Source: Xanthomonas floridensis (GTDB lineage: Bacteria; Pseudomonadota; Gammaproteobacteria; Xanthomonadales; Xanthomonadaceae). Taken from it: a stretch of DNA of 64,000 bases. Each line of letters opens with the position of its first letter. Positions within the stretch are counted from its first letter, which is position 1. The DNA lies in NCBI RefSeq assembly GCF_001642575.1, contig NZ_LXNG01000021.1, positions 24,270-88,269 of the forward strand, read 5' to 3'. The translations under genes and the position numbers were made by a program. Below are positions 8,487 through 17,525 of the stretch, piece by piece. The notes beneath the pieces are model-generated. The model was given only the letters and a program-made list of their open reading frames with translations, was not told the DNA's origin and did no database searches.

Positions 8487-9284
8487 ATGCGCCTTGTTCT
8501 CGTGCCGCTTGTGCTGCTTGCGACCTGCGCGGCGCATGCCGAGCCGGCCGCACCGACACTGGCGTCCCGCCAATGCGCGGTGAGCACGTCCTACGACGTT
8601 CTGGCCGACAGCGGCGGGATCTGGCTGCGTCGCAAGCAGGGCGCGCCGCGCGAGATCTTCTTCCATGGCGGCGAGCTCAACGTGGACCGCCAGCCGCAGC
8701 CAGTCAGCGCCGCCGACGCACAGCGCTTGCGCGAGCTCGAGCAACGCACCCGCGCGCTGATGCCGGCGGTGACCTCGATTGCGCATTCGGTGGTGGACAT
8801 CACCTTCGATGCGCTGGGCGGGGTGGTGCATGTGCTGTCCGGTAGCGCGCGCCAGCAGCGCAAGGTCGAGCGGCTGCGGACCGGCGCGCTGGCGCAGGTC
8901 GATGCCAGCCTGGGACTCGGGCGCTGGGAGCAGGAGTTGTTCGATGCGCGTTTCCAAGCCAGCGTCGAGCACGCCGCCGAAGACCTGGCCGGCAGCCTGA
9001 CCCGCAGCGTGATGTGGACGGTGATGACTGGCCGCGCCGGGCAACTGGAGCGACGTGGCGCCCAACTGGACGCGCGGCTGGAACAGCAGATGCAGCAGCG
9101 CAGCCAGGCGCTGGAGGCACAGGCGCGCGCGGTGTGCGTGCAGGCGCAGGCGCTGTACGTCCTCCAGCAGTCACTGGACTATCGCTTTGGCGGCGAACCG
9201 CTGCAGATGCTGGAACTCACCCCGCCCGCGCACCACGAAGACGCGCCAGCAGCGGGCACCATCGTGGCCGCTGCCACGCAATAG
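8487..9284 (+). CDS. DUF2884 family exported protein (YggN-like)
   Basis: A 265-aa protein with a clear signal peptide (MRLVLVPLVLLATCAAHA). The mature part matches the DUF2884/YggN pattern: CAVSTSYDV, then FFHGGELNVDRQPQPVS, a long Gln/Arg-rich helical middle (residues ~140-215, probable coiled coil) and a final LDYRFGG segment. The family is periplasmic and functionally uncharacterised. Several in-frame starts exist upstream (8433, 8457). I chose 8487 because it gives a normal signal peptide. Confidence 0.7.
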   Translation: MRLVLVPLVLLATCAAHAEPAAPTLASRQCAVSTSYDVLADSGGIWLRRKQGAPREIFFHGGELNVDRQPQPVSAADAQRLRELEQRTRALMPAVTSIAHSVVDITFDALGGVVHVLSGSARQQRKVERLRTGALAQVDASLGLGRWEQELFDARFQASVEHAAEDLAGSLTRSVMWTVMTGRAGQLERRGAQLDARLEQQMQQRSQALEAQARAVCVQAQALYVLQQSLDYRFGGEPLQMLELTPPAHHEDAPAAGTIVAAATQ

Positions 9285-9414
9285 GCGCAACGCCAGCGGG
9301 TTGGTTGATTGCCGTGTGCAGAGGCGCTATACGCAGGACTGCGTTGCAGATCCCTGCGGCCTCGCTTCACTGACGGCCTGACCGGGAAGCGCATCCGGCC
9401 CCGTGCGCCGCGGC

Positions 9415-10116
9415 CTAGCGCAGCAGCCAATCCCGCAACGCCTGCGACACCGCCTGCGGTTGCTCCAGCGGCGACAAGTGTCCGCACGTGGGCAGCTGCA
9501 CCAGCTGTGCCTGCGGCGACAGTGCCGCCATTTCTTCATGCAGGGCCGGTGGGGTGATCGCATCGTCCGCACCGCACAGGACCAGCATCGGTCCGGCATA
9601 GGCGCGCAGCAAGGCGCGGCCATCGGCCCGCTGCAGGCGGTTCTGCCGCAAGAAGACCTCCACGCCCAGCCGCTGGGTCATGCCGCGCACGCGTTCCAGC
9701 AGGGCCTCGTCCTGCCAGCGCGAGGGATGCACGTAGTGCCGCATCAGCCGTTCGCCGAAGCCGTGGAACGCGCTGCCGGCACGGACGCTGGCTTCCTGGG
9801 CGCGCCGCTGCGCGATGCGCTCGGGCGTATCGGCACGTGCCGATGTATCCAGCAATGCCAGTCGCTCGATCCGCTCGGGCGCGATGCGCAGCAGTTCCTG
9901 GGCGACGTAGCCGCCCAGCGAAAAACCGGCCAACGCAAACCGTGCAGGTCTCTGGTCGAGCAACTGCAAGGCCAATGTGCGCATGCTGTCGGCACCGGTC
10001 AGATCGCCGACCACGCAGTCGGCCAGGTCGGCCAGCGCAACGCGCTGCGCCTGCCACAGGTCGGCATCATTGAGCAGCCCGGGCAGCAACAGAAGGGTGG
10101 GACGTGCTGCGCTCAT
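9415..10116 (-). CDS. Alpha/beta-fold hydrolase
   Basis: A 233-aa cytosolic alpha/beta hydrolase. The nucleophile elbow is GFSLGGYVAQ (Ser). The acid is in LCGADDAITPP and the catalytic His in LPTCGHLSPLEQP, in the usual order. LLLLPGLLNDADLW gives the oxyanion-hole strand. It resembles small carboxylesterases of the BioH/MenH shape, but the substrate cannot be inferred. ATG 10116 begins directly with MSAARPTLLLLPG, as in relatives. It is the next gene downstream of ohr, separated by a terminator. Confidence 0.82.
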   Translation of the reverse strand: MSAARPTLLLLPGLLNDADLWQAQRVALADLADCVVGDLTGADSMRTLALQLLDQRPARFALAGFSLGGYVAQELLRIAPERIERLALLDTSARADTPERIAQRRAQEASVRAGSAFHGFGERLMRHYVHPSRWQDEALLERVRGMTQRLGVEVFLRQNRLQRADGRALLRAYAGPMLVLCGADDAITPPALHEEMAALSPQAQLVQLPTCGHLSPLEQPQAVSQALRDWLLR

Positions 10117-10211
10117 GCGACGGCAGGTCCGGGCGATGGCAGGAGTGGTGACGGTGTCATCGATGCAGTGTGCCGCGCCTGCACGGCCGACGAAATGGTC
10201 AAGGCGTCAAC

Positions 10212-10245
10212 GCAAACGGCCCGACGCATGCGCCGGGCCGTTTGC
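10212..10245 (-). terminator. Terminator after ohr
   Basis: A 12-bp perfect stem (GCAAACGGCCCG at 10212-10223 with 10234-10245) lies 38 bases beyond the ohr stop on the minus strand. Read on that strand it would end the ohrR-ohr transcript. Confidence 0.6.
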
Positions 10246-10282
10246 TGACATCGCCGTGCGCGTGGCGCACGGCCCAGGCCGA

Positions 10283-10711
10283 TCAGGCCAGGGTCAGGGT
10301 GACGTCGATGTTGCCGCGGGTCGCGTTGGAGTACGGGCACACCTGGTGCGCCTTGTCGACCAGCGCCTGCAGTTCGGCCTTGTCCATGCCCGGCACGGCG
10401 ACACGCAGTTCGACCGCGATACCGAACCCGCCCGGAATCTGGCCGATGCCGACGCTGCTGTCGATGCTGACTTCGCCCGGCAGCTTGAGCTTGTCCTGCG
10501 CCGCCACGGCCTTCATCGCACCGATGAAGCAGGCCGCGTAACCGGCCGCGAACAGCTGCTCGGGGTTGGTGCCATCGCCGCCGGCGCCGCCAAGTTCGCG
10601 CGGGGTGGACAGCTTGGCATCCAGCGCCTTGTCCGAGGACACGGCACGGCCTTCGCGGCCGCCGGTGGCAGTGGCGTGGGCGGTGTAGAGGATCTTTTCG
10701 GGTGGGGCCAT
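10283..10711 (-). CDS. ohr: Organic hydroperoxide resistance protein Ohr
   Basis: A 142-aa thiol peroxidase that reduces organic and fatty-acid hydroperoxides in the cytosol, recycled by lipoylated proteins. The two catalytic cysteines are where the family has them: Cys61 in [12 protein letters not shown] and Cys125 in [11 protein letters not shown]. The N terminus reads [21 protein letters not shown], normal for OsmC/Ohr proteins. ATG 10711 gives exact family length; the longer upstream frame is spurious. It is the second gene of an ohrR-ohr operon with a 112-base gap, which leaves room for its own promoter. Confidence 0.95.
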   Translation of the reverse strand: MAPPEKILYTAHATATGGREGRAVSSDKALDAKLSTPRELGGAGGDGTNPEQLFAAGYAACFIGAMKAVAAQDKLKLPGEVSIDSSVGIGQIPGGFGIAVELRVAVPGMDKAELQALVDKAHQVCPYSNATRGNIDVTLTLA

Positions 10712-10823
10712 GGTGGTTCTCCAGGGTTGAGCGCAGTGCGCGTTGAAGACAGTGAAGAGGGATGACTGCAGGTGCGTCAGCGTCTGCGGTCCAGGGTGAA
10801 TGTCCGATGCTGCCGATGACCGG

Positions 10824-11285
10824 CTAGGCCGTGCCCAGGCCGGTGCGGAGTTTTTCCAGGTCGTGCTTGAGCTGACGCAGTTCGTCCAGTGAGCAGGCCG
10901 AGGCGCAGAACACCTGCTCGGGCACGCCGCCGGCCTTGCTGCGCAGCGCACGGCCGGCGTCGGTGAGCGCAATGATGACCTGGCGTTCGTCACTGGTCGC
11001 GCGGGTACGCGTCACCAGGCCGGCGGCCTGCAACCGCTTGAGCAAGGGCGTCAGCGTGGCCGAATCCAGATACAGCCGCTCGCCGATCTCCGACACGCTG
11101 CGGCCGTCGGTTTCCCACAGCACCAGCATCACCAGGTATTGCGGATAGGTCAGATCCAATGCCTTGAGCAGCCCGCGGTAGAGCTTGTGCATCGCCAGGT
11201 TGGCCGAATACAGCGCAAAGCACAGCTGGTTATCGAGCTGCAGCAGAGCGTCGGTGCGGGCTTGATTGGCGGGTGCGGTATCCAT
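10824..11285 (-). CDS. ohrR: Organic-peroxide-sensing MarR repressor OhrR
   Basis: A 153-aa MarR-family repressor with a winged helix around residues 45-110 ([21 protein letters not shown] is the recognition region). The sensing cysteine is Cys22 in NQLCFALYS, and a second redox cysteine is Cys127 in VFCASACS. These are the two positions known to form the regulatory disulfide in X. campestris OhrR, and an extra Cys131 is also present. In the family, peroxide oxidation releases the operator and induces ohr. The operator is visible just before its ATG. Confidence 0.95.
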   Translation of the reverse strand: MDTAPANQARTDALLQLDNQLCFALYSANLAMHKLYRGLLKALDLTYPQYLVMLVLWETDGRSVSEIGERLYLDSATLTPLLKRLQAAGLVTRTRATSDERQVIIALTDAGRALRSKAGGVPEQVFCASACSLDELRQLKHDLEKLRTGLGTA

Positions 11286-11288
11286 GGC

Positions 11289-11319
11289 TGCAATCTACAT
11301 AGCGCGCTATTTAATTGCA
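11289..11319. promoter_or_regulatory. Probable OhrR operator
   Basis: A 31-bp dyad: outer arms TGCAAT and ATTGCA enclose the perfect palindrome ATAGCGCGCTAT at 11299-11310. It begins 4 bases upstream of the ohrR start, so it would overlap the promoter and give autorepression plus control of ohr. TTGCAATT-type half-sites are known for OhrR boxes. Confidence 0.65.
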
Positions 11320-11661
11320 AGCTATTTCTTGGCTGGCGCCTGAGCAGCAGGCGTGCGGCATTCGCCATCCTTGGGCCACGGTCGTTATTTCGGTGGTTGT
11401 CAGAAGACTCACATCGGTCGCCCTTGGCCGCATCGGGCGATGCAGGCGCCGATGGTGCAATGCCCAGGTTGCGGCCGCATGTCGCAGCGGTCCGCTCGCT
11501 GTTGGGCCAACGCCACACGCAGTAGCGTCGTCGAACCCGACGCCGGCCACGCCTGCCCCATGGCCTGGCCGACCGGACAGCGCCCGGCCTCGACCAATGC
11601 GCCGAACGCCGCAAACCGGGCAGTGCCGTCGCTGGACTGCAGCTGCCGGGTCAAACGCCGC
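11320..11661. other. Gene-free interval upstream of ohrR
   Basis: The ~340 bases between the ohrR operator and the end of zapE contain only open frames with unconvincing composition and no ribosome sites. No clear terminator or RNA gene is visible. It is expected to hold the ohrR promoter and the 3' end of the zapE transcript. Confidence 0.45.
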
Positions 11662-12756
11662 CTACGCCCGGTGCGCGGTGGCCAGATACTCCGCGCTCTG
11701 CATTTCGATCAGGCGCGAGGCGGTGCGTTCGAAGGCACCGGCCAGGCGCTGGCCGCTGTACAGGCCCGGTGGGGCGTCCTGCGCGGTACAGACCAGGTTG
11801 ACGTGGCGGTCGTACAGCTCGTCGATCAGGTTGACGAAGCGGCGCGCGGCATCTTCATTCATGCGGTCGAAGTGCGGAATGCCGCCCAGCAGCACCGTGG
11901 TGAACTCGCGTGCGATCTCGATGTAGTCGGCCGGTCCGCGCGGGCCTTCGCACAGCGAGGCGAAATCGAACCACGCAATGCTCTTGCCGCGTGCGCGCAC
12001 CGGAATCTTGCGCGCCTCGATCTCGATATTGCCCGCGCGTGGTTCGGCATTGCCGCTCAGTTCGCTCCAGCGTTGCAGCAGCCAGTCATCGGCCTGCGCA
12101 TCCAGCGGCGCGCGGTACACCGGCGAGCGCGTCAGCGCGCGCATGCGGTAATCCTCGGTGCCCTCGGCGTAGAGCTCCACGCAGAATTTCTGCAGCAAGC
12201 CGATCGCCGGCAGGAAGCTGTCGCGCTGCAGGCCGTTGGCGTAGAGATTGTCCGGCGCAGTGTTGGACGTGGTCACCAGCGTCACGCCTTCGGCGAACAG
12301 GCGCTCCAGCAACCGTGCCAGCAACATCGCATCGCCGATGTCGGTGACGAAGAACTCGTCCAGCACCAGCACGCGCAGGTTCTCGCGCCATTGCTGGGCA
12401 ATCCGGGCCAGCGGATCGCTCTGCCCGGCGTGCTCGCGCAACTGTTCGTGCACGCCGCGCATGAAACGGTGGAAATGCGTGCGGTACTTCTGCTTGATCG
12501 GCAGGCCGTCGTAAAACAGATCCACCAGGAAGGTCTTGCCGCGCCCCACTCCACCCCAGAAATACAGGCCACGCACCGGCTCGGGCTTTTTCCAGAAGGC
12601 CGACAGCCGGTCCAGCCAGCCGTCCTGCGCGCTCTCCAGCAGCGCCTCATGGATACGGTCCAGTTCCGCCAGGGCCGCCTGCTGGGCGGGGTCGGCGCGC
12701 CAGTCGCCGCGTTGTACGCCGGCGGCGTAGCGCTGCGACGGGGTCATCTCACTCAT
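11662..12756 (-). CDS. zapE: Cell division ATPase ZapE (AFG1-like)
   Basis: A 364-aa P-loop ATPase. E. coli ZapE associates with the FtsZ ring late in constriction; mitochondrial AFG1 is related. The Walker A motif is GGVGRGKTFLVDLFYD and Walker B is VLVLDEFFVTDIGDA. TTSNTAPDNLYANGLQR and the C-terminal FVNLIDELYDRHVNL are typical for the family, and length is normal. The start at ATG 12756 (MSEMTPSQRY) has GGAGA upstream; an extension of 13 codons is possible but lacks support. The next gene upstream on the same strand is an alpha/beta hydrolase, 78 bases away. Confidence 0.92.
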   Translation of the reverse strand: MSEMTPSQRYAAGVQRGDWRADPAQQAALAELDRIHEALLESAQDGWLDRLSAFWKKPEPVRGLYFWGGVGRGKTFLVDLFYDGLPIKQKYRTHFHRFMRGVHEQLREHAGQSDPLARIAQQWRENLRVLVLDEFFVTDIGDAMLLARLLERLFAEGVTLVTTSNTAPDNLYANGLQRDSFLPAIGLLQKFCVELYAEGTEDYRMRALTRSPVYRAPLDAQADDWLLQRWSELSGNAEPRAGNIEIEARKIPVRARGKSIAWFDFASLCEGPRGPADYIEIAREFTTVLLGGIPHFDRMNEDAARRFVNLIDELYDRHVNLVCTAQDAPPGLYSGQRLAGAFERTASRLIEMQSAEYLATAHRA

Positions 12757-12834
12757 CGTGTTCTCCGCGGGCCGGCTGCTGCCCTGCCCGCTCAACGGCG
12801 CATCGGCAGGCGATGCGCATGGGCCGTGCCGCAG

Positions 12835-13497
12835 TCAGACAGCGGCCGGCAACCAGCGCCGGACACCATGCTGGATCGCACCGCGCAGGTCGATCAATTT
12901 GCGGTGGAAGAAGTGGCTGGTGTCGGGCATGCGCACCAGCTCGGGCTGTTGTTCCAGCGTCTCCAGCCAGTCGTACACCGCCTGCGGATCGACGATCTCA
13001 TCGGCATCGCCCTGGATCACCAGCCACTGCGCCGGCGGCTGCATGTCGCTGAAGTCCCAGCGCCCGGCCGGCGGTGCGATCGAGATCAACGCCTGCGGCG
13101 CCAACACACCGGCCGCGCGCAGCGACACATACGCACCAAAGCTGAAACCCGCCAGCCACAGTGTGTCGCCGGGCCGCTGCGCACGCACCCACTCGGCGAC
13201 CGCGCGCAGATCGTCCTGCTCGCCGTCGCCATGGTCGAACGCGCCGGCCGAATTGCCGACGCTGCGGAAATTGAAGCGCACCACGGTGATGCCGAGTTCG
13301 CGCAGCGCGCGCGCGGCCATCGTGACGACCTTGTTGTGCATGCTGCCGCCCTCGGTGGAGAGTGGATGGCAGACGATGGCAGTGACCGGTTGCGCGGTGA
13401 CATCGCTCTCGGGCAGATCGATCGCGACATCGAGCGGGCCGACAGGCCCGTCCAGCGTCAACGCAGCCGATTCGGTAGGGAATGGGGGATTGGACAT
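12835..13497 (-). CDS. Alpha/beta-fold hydrolase of the YfhR/CocE-like type
   Basis: A 220-aa cytosolic hydrolase. It has IVCHPLSTEGGSMHNKVV (oxyanion region), the nucleophile in LAGFSFGAYVSLRAA (Ser), an acid in VIQGDADEIVDP and the terminal His in TSHFFHRKL. This small family is widespread in proteobacteria and its substrate is unknown. I start at ATG 13497 (MSNPPFP). The upstream extension is Arg/Gly-rich and would run into the promoter region of the divergent transporter, which starts only 66 bases away. It is possibly cotranscribed with zapE. Confidence 0.82.
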   Translation of the reverse strand: MSNPPFPTESAALTLDGPVGPLDVAIDLPESDVTAQPVTAIVCHPLSTEGGSMHNKVVTMAARALRELGITVVRFNFRSVGNSAGAFDHGDGEQDDLRAVAEWVRAQRPGDTLWLAGFSFGAYVSLRAAGVLAPQALISIAPPAGRWDFSDMQPPAQWLVIQGDADEIVDPQAVYDWLETLEQQPELVRMPDTSHFFHRKLIDLRGAIQHGVRRWLPAAV

Positions 13498-13563
13498 GCC
13501 GTCATAATAGCCGCCCCGCCGGCCGCGTTCATCGCCCTGCCTGCACACTTCGTTGCGTTGCCC

Positions 13564-14445
13564 ATGCATTTTCTGGTGTTTGCCGTTATCTGCAGTGTCC
13601 TGGTGTCGGTGGTGTTGAAGCTGGCACCGCGCCGCGATATCGACGTGTTTCAGGCCATCACCTGGAACTACGCCACCGCCAGCGTGCTGGCCGTGGCCCT
13701 GCTCAAGCCCTCATTCGCCAGCCTGAGCGCGGCCAGCACTCCCTGGGCGGCACTGCTGGGCCTGGCGATCGCATTGCCGGGCATCTTCCTGGTGCTGGCG
13801 CGCTCGGTACGCGTGGCCGGCATCGTGCGCACCGATGTGGCGCAGCGCCTGTCGCTGTTGCTGTCGCTGGCAGCGGCCTTCACCGTGTTCGGCGAAAGCG
13901 CCGGCCCCTGGAAGCTGGCGGGCCTGGCGGTCGGGTTGCTGGCGATCGTCGGTATCGTGCAGCGTCCACGCAACGCCGTTGCACTTGAGCCTGCATCCGA
14001 CGGCAGCGCGCCTGTGCGCGCGTGGCCATGGCTGCTGGGCGTATGGGCCGGCTTTGCGGTGATCGATGTGTTGCTCAAGACCATCGCCTTGTCCGGAACC
14101 CCCTCGCTGACGGCATTGACGCTGTGCTTTGCCATCGCCTTCGTTCTGCTGCTGTGCGTGCAGGTACTGCGCATGCGCCGCGGCCATCGCCTGCATGCGC
14201 CCAGCATGGCCGCCGGCCTGCTGCTGGGCGTGCTCAACTTCGGCAACATCCTGTTCTACGTGCGCGCGCACCAGAGCCTGCCGCAGAGCCCGGCGACGGT
14301 GTTTGCAACGATGAACATCGGGGTGGTGGCACTGGGCGCGGTGATCGGCATCCTGGCCTTTGGCGAGCGCACCACGCGCTGGACGCGCGTGGGCCTGACG
14401 CTGGCGGTCCTGGCCATCACCCTGATCGCGTGGGGCTCGCGCTGA
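13564..14445 (+). CDS. DMT-superfamily (EamA-like) inner-membrane transporter
   Basis: A 293-aa protein with about ten hydrophobic segments spread along its length in two similar halves, separated near residue 140 by a polar linker (QRPRNAVALEPASDGSAP). This is the layout of drug/metabolite exporters. The first half ends with WKLAGLAVGLLAIVGIV and the second with TRVGLTLAVLAITLIAWGSR, the paired helices of EamA repeats. The substrate is unknown. The start is ATG 13564, right where the first membrane segment begins. It is divergent from the hydrolase gene. Confidence 0.85.
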   Translation: MHFLVFAVICSVLVSVVLKLAPRRDIDVFQAITWNYATASVLAVALLKPSFASLSAASTPWAALLGLAIALPGIFLVLARSVRVAGIVRTDVAQRLSLLLSLAAAFTVFGESAGPWKLAGLAVGLLAIVGIVQRPRNAVALEPASDGSAPVRAWPWLLGVWAGFAVIDVLLKTIALSGTPSLTALTLCFAIAFVLLLCVQVLRMRRGHRLHAPSMAAGLLLGVLNFGNILFYVRAHQSLPQSPATVFATMNIGVVALGAVIGILAFGERTTRWTRVGLTLAVLAITLIAWGSR

Positions 14446-14494
14446 CGCTGCTGCCGGTTTAGGCAGTGCGCATGGCCGGCAGCAGGCGCGCCGC

Positions 14495-15820
14495 TCAGCG
14501 CTCCCATTGCGGAAACGGGTCGTCCAGCAGTTGCCAGTGCGCCGGGCCCTGGCGCAGTTCCTGGTCGCTGAGCAGGCAGGCATCCAGCGCCGCACGTGTG
14601 CGTGGCGCATCCATCTCCACACCGATCACCGCCAGCTCCTGGCGGCGATCTCCCCACAACGGATGCCACAGCCGCTGCATGGCGGCGTACTCGCTGGCAT
14701 CGCCGACTTCATGCGGCTGCGGCAGCGGTGCGGTCCAGCACCGGATCTGCTGCCGCTGCCAGCCGATATCGGTATACGGCAACGGCGTCATACCGATCGC
14801 CACGGGCTGACCCTGCAGCTGCGCATCCACGCGGTGGCGCGCAGCAAACCAGAACCCGGCCGCATTGGTCTGGGTGGCGCCGCCCACGCTGGACAGCTCG
14901 CCGACCCAGTCCATGCGGCTGGCCAGCCAGAAAAAGCCCTTGCTGCGAATCACCTGCGGCAGACCGCTGTGCACCATGCGCGCGAAGCGCTGAGGATGAA
15001 ACGGGCGACGTGCGCGGTACACGAAGCTGCTGATGCCGTATTCCTCGGTTTCCGGCGCGTGCTGGCCGCGCAGTTCCTGCATCCAGCCCGGTGACAGCTG
15101 CGCGCGGGTGAAGTCGAACCTGCCTGTATCGAGCAGGTGGTGCAGCGGCACGTCGCCGTGGCTCGCCTCCACGATCTGCGCCTCGCGGTTGAGCGCACGC
15201 AGCACCGCGCGCAGGCGCTGGCGCTGCGCCGCATCGATGCGATCGCACTTGCTGATCACCAGCACGTCGGCAAATTCCACCTGCTCGCCCAGCAGTTGCA
15301 CCAGCCCGCGCGTATCGTCCGGGCCGGCCTGCTGGCCCAGCTCGGCGAGCGTGGACGCCGACCCGAAATCGCGCAGGAAACTGCTGCCATCGACCACGGT
15401 CACCATGGTGTCGAGACGGGCGATGTCCGACAGGCTGAAGCCGTCGGCATCGCGCACTGCAAAGGTGGCCGCCACCGGCATCGGCTCGGCGATGCCGGTC
15501 GATTCGATCAGCAGGTAGTCGTAGCGGCCGTGCTCGGCCAGGCGTCGCACCTCTTGCAGCAGATCGTCGCGCAACGTGCAGCAGATGCAGCCATTGCTGA
15601 ATTCCACCAGGGTCTCTTCAGTGCGACGCAGCGCCGCGCCACCGTCGCGCACCAGCTGCGCATCGATATTGATCTCGCTCATGTCGTTGACGATCACCGC
15701 CACCCGCAACCCGTGGCGGTTGTGCAGGATGCGGTTGAGCAAGGTGGTCTTGCCGGCACCCAGAAAGCCGGACAGCACGGTAACGGGAAGACGCGAATCG
15801 CGGACGGAAGACGGGGACAT
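14495..15820 (-). CDS. zigA: Zinc-starvation GTPase metallochaperone (ZigA/COG0523)
   Basis: A 441-aa G3E GTPase of the COG0523 family thought to deliver zinc to client enzymes under zinc limitation. The Walker A motif is [14 protein letters not shown]. The metal-binding CxCC is present as [20 protein letters not shown] and VISKCDRID are the remaining GTPase signatures. The C-terminal CobW domain follows from about residue 260. The long form with an extended C-terminal domain matches ZigA-type proteins. ATG 15820 gives a normal N terminus; a frame reaching 15919 would cross the operator. The Zur-like box is 21 bases upstream, indicating zinc control. Confidence 0.9.
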   Translation of the reverse strand: MSPSSVRDSRLPVTVLSGFLGAGKTTLLNRILHNRHGLRVAVIVNDMSEINIDAQLVRDGGAALRRTEETLVEFSNGCICCTLRDDLLQEVRRLAEHGRYDYLLIESTGIAEPMPVAATFAVRDADGFSLSDIARLDTMVTVVDGSSFLRDFGSASTLAELGQQAGPDDTRGLVQLLGEQVEFADVLVISKCDRIDAAQRQRLRAVLRALNREAQIVEASHGDVPLHHLLDTGRFDFTRAQLSPGWMQELRGQHAPETEEYGISSFVYRARRPFHPQRFARMVHSGLPQVIRSKGFFWLASRMDWVGELSSVGGATQTNAAGFWFAARHRVDAQLQGQPVAIGMTPLPYTDIGWQRQQIRCWTAPLPQPHEVGDASEYAAMQRLWHPLWGDRRQELAVIGVEMDAPRTRAALDACLLSDQELRQGPAHWQLLDDPFPQWER

Positions 15821-15841
15821 CCGGACAACCTCGGGGGAATG

Positions 15842-15862
15842 AAATGTTACTATATAACACTT
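15842..15862. promoter_or_regulatory. Zur-like box between zigA and merC-like gene
   Basis: The site reads AAATGTTAC TAT ATAACACTT: two 9-base half-sites matching at 7 of 9 positions around a 3-base centre. It fits the known proteobacterial Zur consensus (GTTATA-type core with AAATG flanks). It lies about 20 bases from both start codons, so one dimer pair could silence both divergent genes when zinc is plentiful. Confidence 0.75.
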
Positions 15863-15881
15863 GATCGACGAGACCGATGCC

Positions 15882-16268
15882 ATGCGGGCCCCTACTTCCT
15901 TCTTCGACAGCTCGGCCATCGCGCTGTCCAGCCTGTGCCTGCTGCACTGCCTTGCATTGCCCCTGCTGGCGGCCGCCCTGCCGCTGCTGGGAGCCTGGAA
16001 CCAGGCCGAGTGGGTGCACGTGGTCTTTGCGACGTTAGCCGTGCCTCTGAGCGGCTACGCGTTGTGGAGCACGCATCGGCGCCATGCGCTGCCAACTGCG
16101 GTGTGGGCCCTGGCCGGCTGCGGACTGGCCGGCCTGGTGCTGGGCGCCAGTGGTCTGACTGGCGAACACCTGGAAACACCGATTACGGTGACCGCCAGCC
16201 TGCTGCTGGCCAGCGCGCACGTGCTCAACCTGCGGTTGCGCGGCCGCCATGGGAACTGTGCTGGCTAG
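15882..16268 (+). CDS. MerC-domain inner-membrane protein
   Basis: A 128-aa protein with four predicted membrane helices. The first carries [13 protein letters not shown], the cysteine-containing pattern of MerC-family metal transporters, and a histidine-rich stretch (STHRRHALP) follows helix two. MerC of mercury operons imports Hg(II), but chromosomal MerC-like proteins next to Zur-controlled genes are more likely zinc-related. Its partner here is zigA, divergently read from the shared Zur-like box. ATG 15882 is chosen over a TTG at 15861 because the latter sits in the operator. Confidence 0.82.
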   Translation: MRAPTSFFDSSAIALSSLCLLHCLALPLLAAALPLLGAWNQAEWVHVVFATLAVPLSGYALWSTHRRHALPTAVWALAGCGLAGLVLGASGLTGEHLETPITVTASLLLASAHVLNLRLRGRHGNCAG

Positions 16269-16950
16269 CCACGTGCGCCGCGCCCGCCGACCGGGCTGCC
16301 GGCGTGTCGGCGACACCGACGCGCCCAAAGGCCAGGCCGGACTCTACACCCGACGCCGCCTCCACCAGGCGCGCGAAGCACACGACGCCATCGACCAGGC
16401 AATGTCATCGTGCGTGCTCCAGATCCATCCAGTGTGTAGTACGACGCCGCAAGCGTCCTTTCGCTCGCTGGCGGCGATCTGCGTCATCACCGATCAATGA
16501 TGTCCCACGCGCGGGAGATCGCGTGTTCGGTTCACGCGCCCTGCGTTCGCGGCCCACGGCGTTCGGTCAAACAAGGCCGTTAGCGTAGACGCATGAGCAG
16601 GGCGTGGTGCCCGGTTGGAGCGGGTGATGCGCCTGAAATCGCTGTGGAAGAGCATTCAACGAATGCCCGGTCTCGTGGTTGTCGTCAGCGCATCCAGTGG
16701 CGAGACAAGGTGGTGGACGTCCCAGCCGCCGTCGCACCGGGTGCCACAAACCGCAAACCCGTCCTGCACGGTGGCACCAGCGCAACAGAAGGGTGTGCGC
16801 ATGCGCGCGTTATCGTGCGGGCAGAAAGCGCAACAGCGGGTACTGCATCGGCGTGCCGAGTTGCCTGCATGCGCACTCGTCATCGCATTGACGCCAGAGC
16901 CGCCAGACACATCGCAGATGCCTGCGCAGGCGGCTCTGCTGCTGAAGGCA
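16269..16950. other. Gene-free interval
   Basis: About 680 bases with no gene I can support. Open frames here are Arg/Pro/Ala-rich shadows without ribosome sites. No tRNA, hairpin terminator or repeat is evident. Confidence 0.45.
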
Positions 16951-17373
16951 ATGAATCGCCGTCTACTCGACGTGAACCCGCAGTATCACGCCATCACCAC
17001 CCGGCTGTTCCTGGAAGATCGCGACGCGCTGCCCCAGGAACAAGGCGCGCTCGATCAGCGCAATGAGCTGTTGGCGCAACTCAATCAGCTGCGCGATCTC
17101 CAGCTGCATGCCCTGCTCGCTGCGCTCGCTCCACTGCAGCGTATTCGCAAGCAGGAAGCGCAGCGCGACAGCGCGTTACGGACCGACTCGCAGGACCGGA
17201 GGCTGCACGATGACGCACAGGCACCGGCAGACGACACAGGCGACCGGCCAAACTCCGTGGCTCAGGCGTACCAGGACGCGGTGGAACTGCTGGAAACACT
17301 GCAGGACAGCGCTGCGCCCTGTGCGCTGATTCAGCAACTGCAATGCCTCATGCATGACTACCGGACGCTGTGA
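16951..17373 (+). CDS. Hypothetical 140-aa helical protein
   Basis: The frame is open for 252 codons from 16615, but only the last ~140 look like protein. From MNRRLLDVNPQYHAITTRL onward the sequence is Leu/Gln/Asp-rich with long amphipathic stretches (ELLAQLNQLRDLQLHALLAALAPLQ), consistent with an all-helical, possibly coiled-coil protein. GAAGG lies just before ATG 16951. No family is recognised, and the small size and helical character resemble chaperone-like proteins only superficially. It could be non-coding; confidence is low. Confidence 0.4.
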   Translation: MNRRLLDVNPQYHAITTRLFLEDRDALPQEQGALDQRNELLAQLNQLRDLQLHALLAALAPLQRIRKQEAQRDSALRTDSQDRRLHDDAQAPADDTGDRPNSVAQAYQDAVELLETLQDSAAPCALIQQLQCLMHDYRTL

Positions 17374-17525
17374 CCCTGGAACGGCCGCTCGGCAACGCCA
17401 CTCCGCAGCGCGAGCGGGCTTACTGATGCGCGCCCGCGCCTGTGCAGAAGCAGTCGGTCCAGCCGCCTTCCTCTGACAACGCCTCGCCGCGCCTCTTCAA
17501 CAGCGAACTGCACATCGCACGCGTG

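Noticed and set aside
11353..14445. A plus-strand open frame of over 1000 codons running through zapE and the hydrolase into the transporter
   Set aside because: Its first two thirds are antisense to zapE and the hydrolase and have Arg/Ala/Gln-rich shadow composition; only the last 293 codons from ATG 13564 are the real transporter.
16615..16950. N-terminal extension of the hypothetical protein at 16951
   Set aside because: The first 112 codons look noncoding (mixed Ser/Pro/Thr/Arg composition, no ribosome site).
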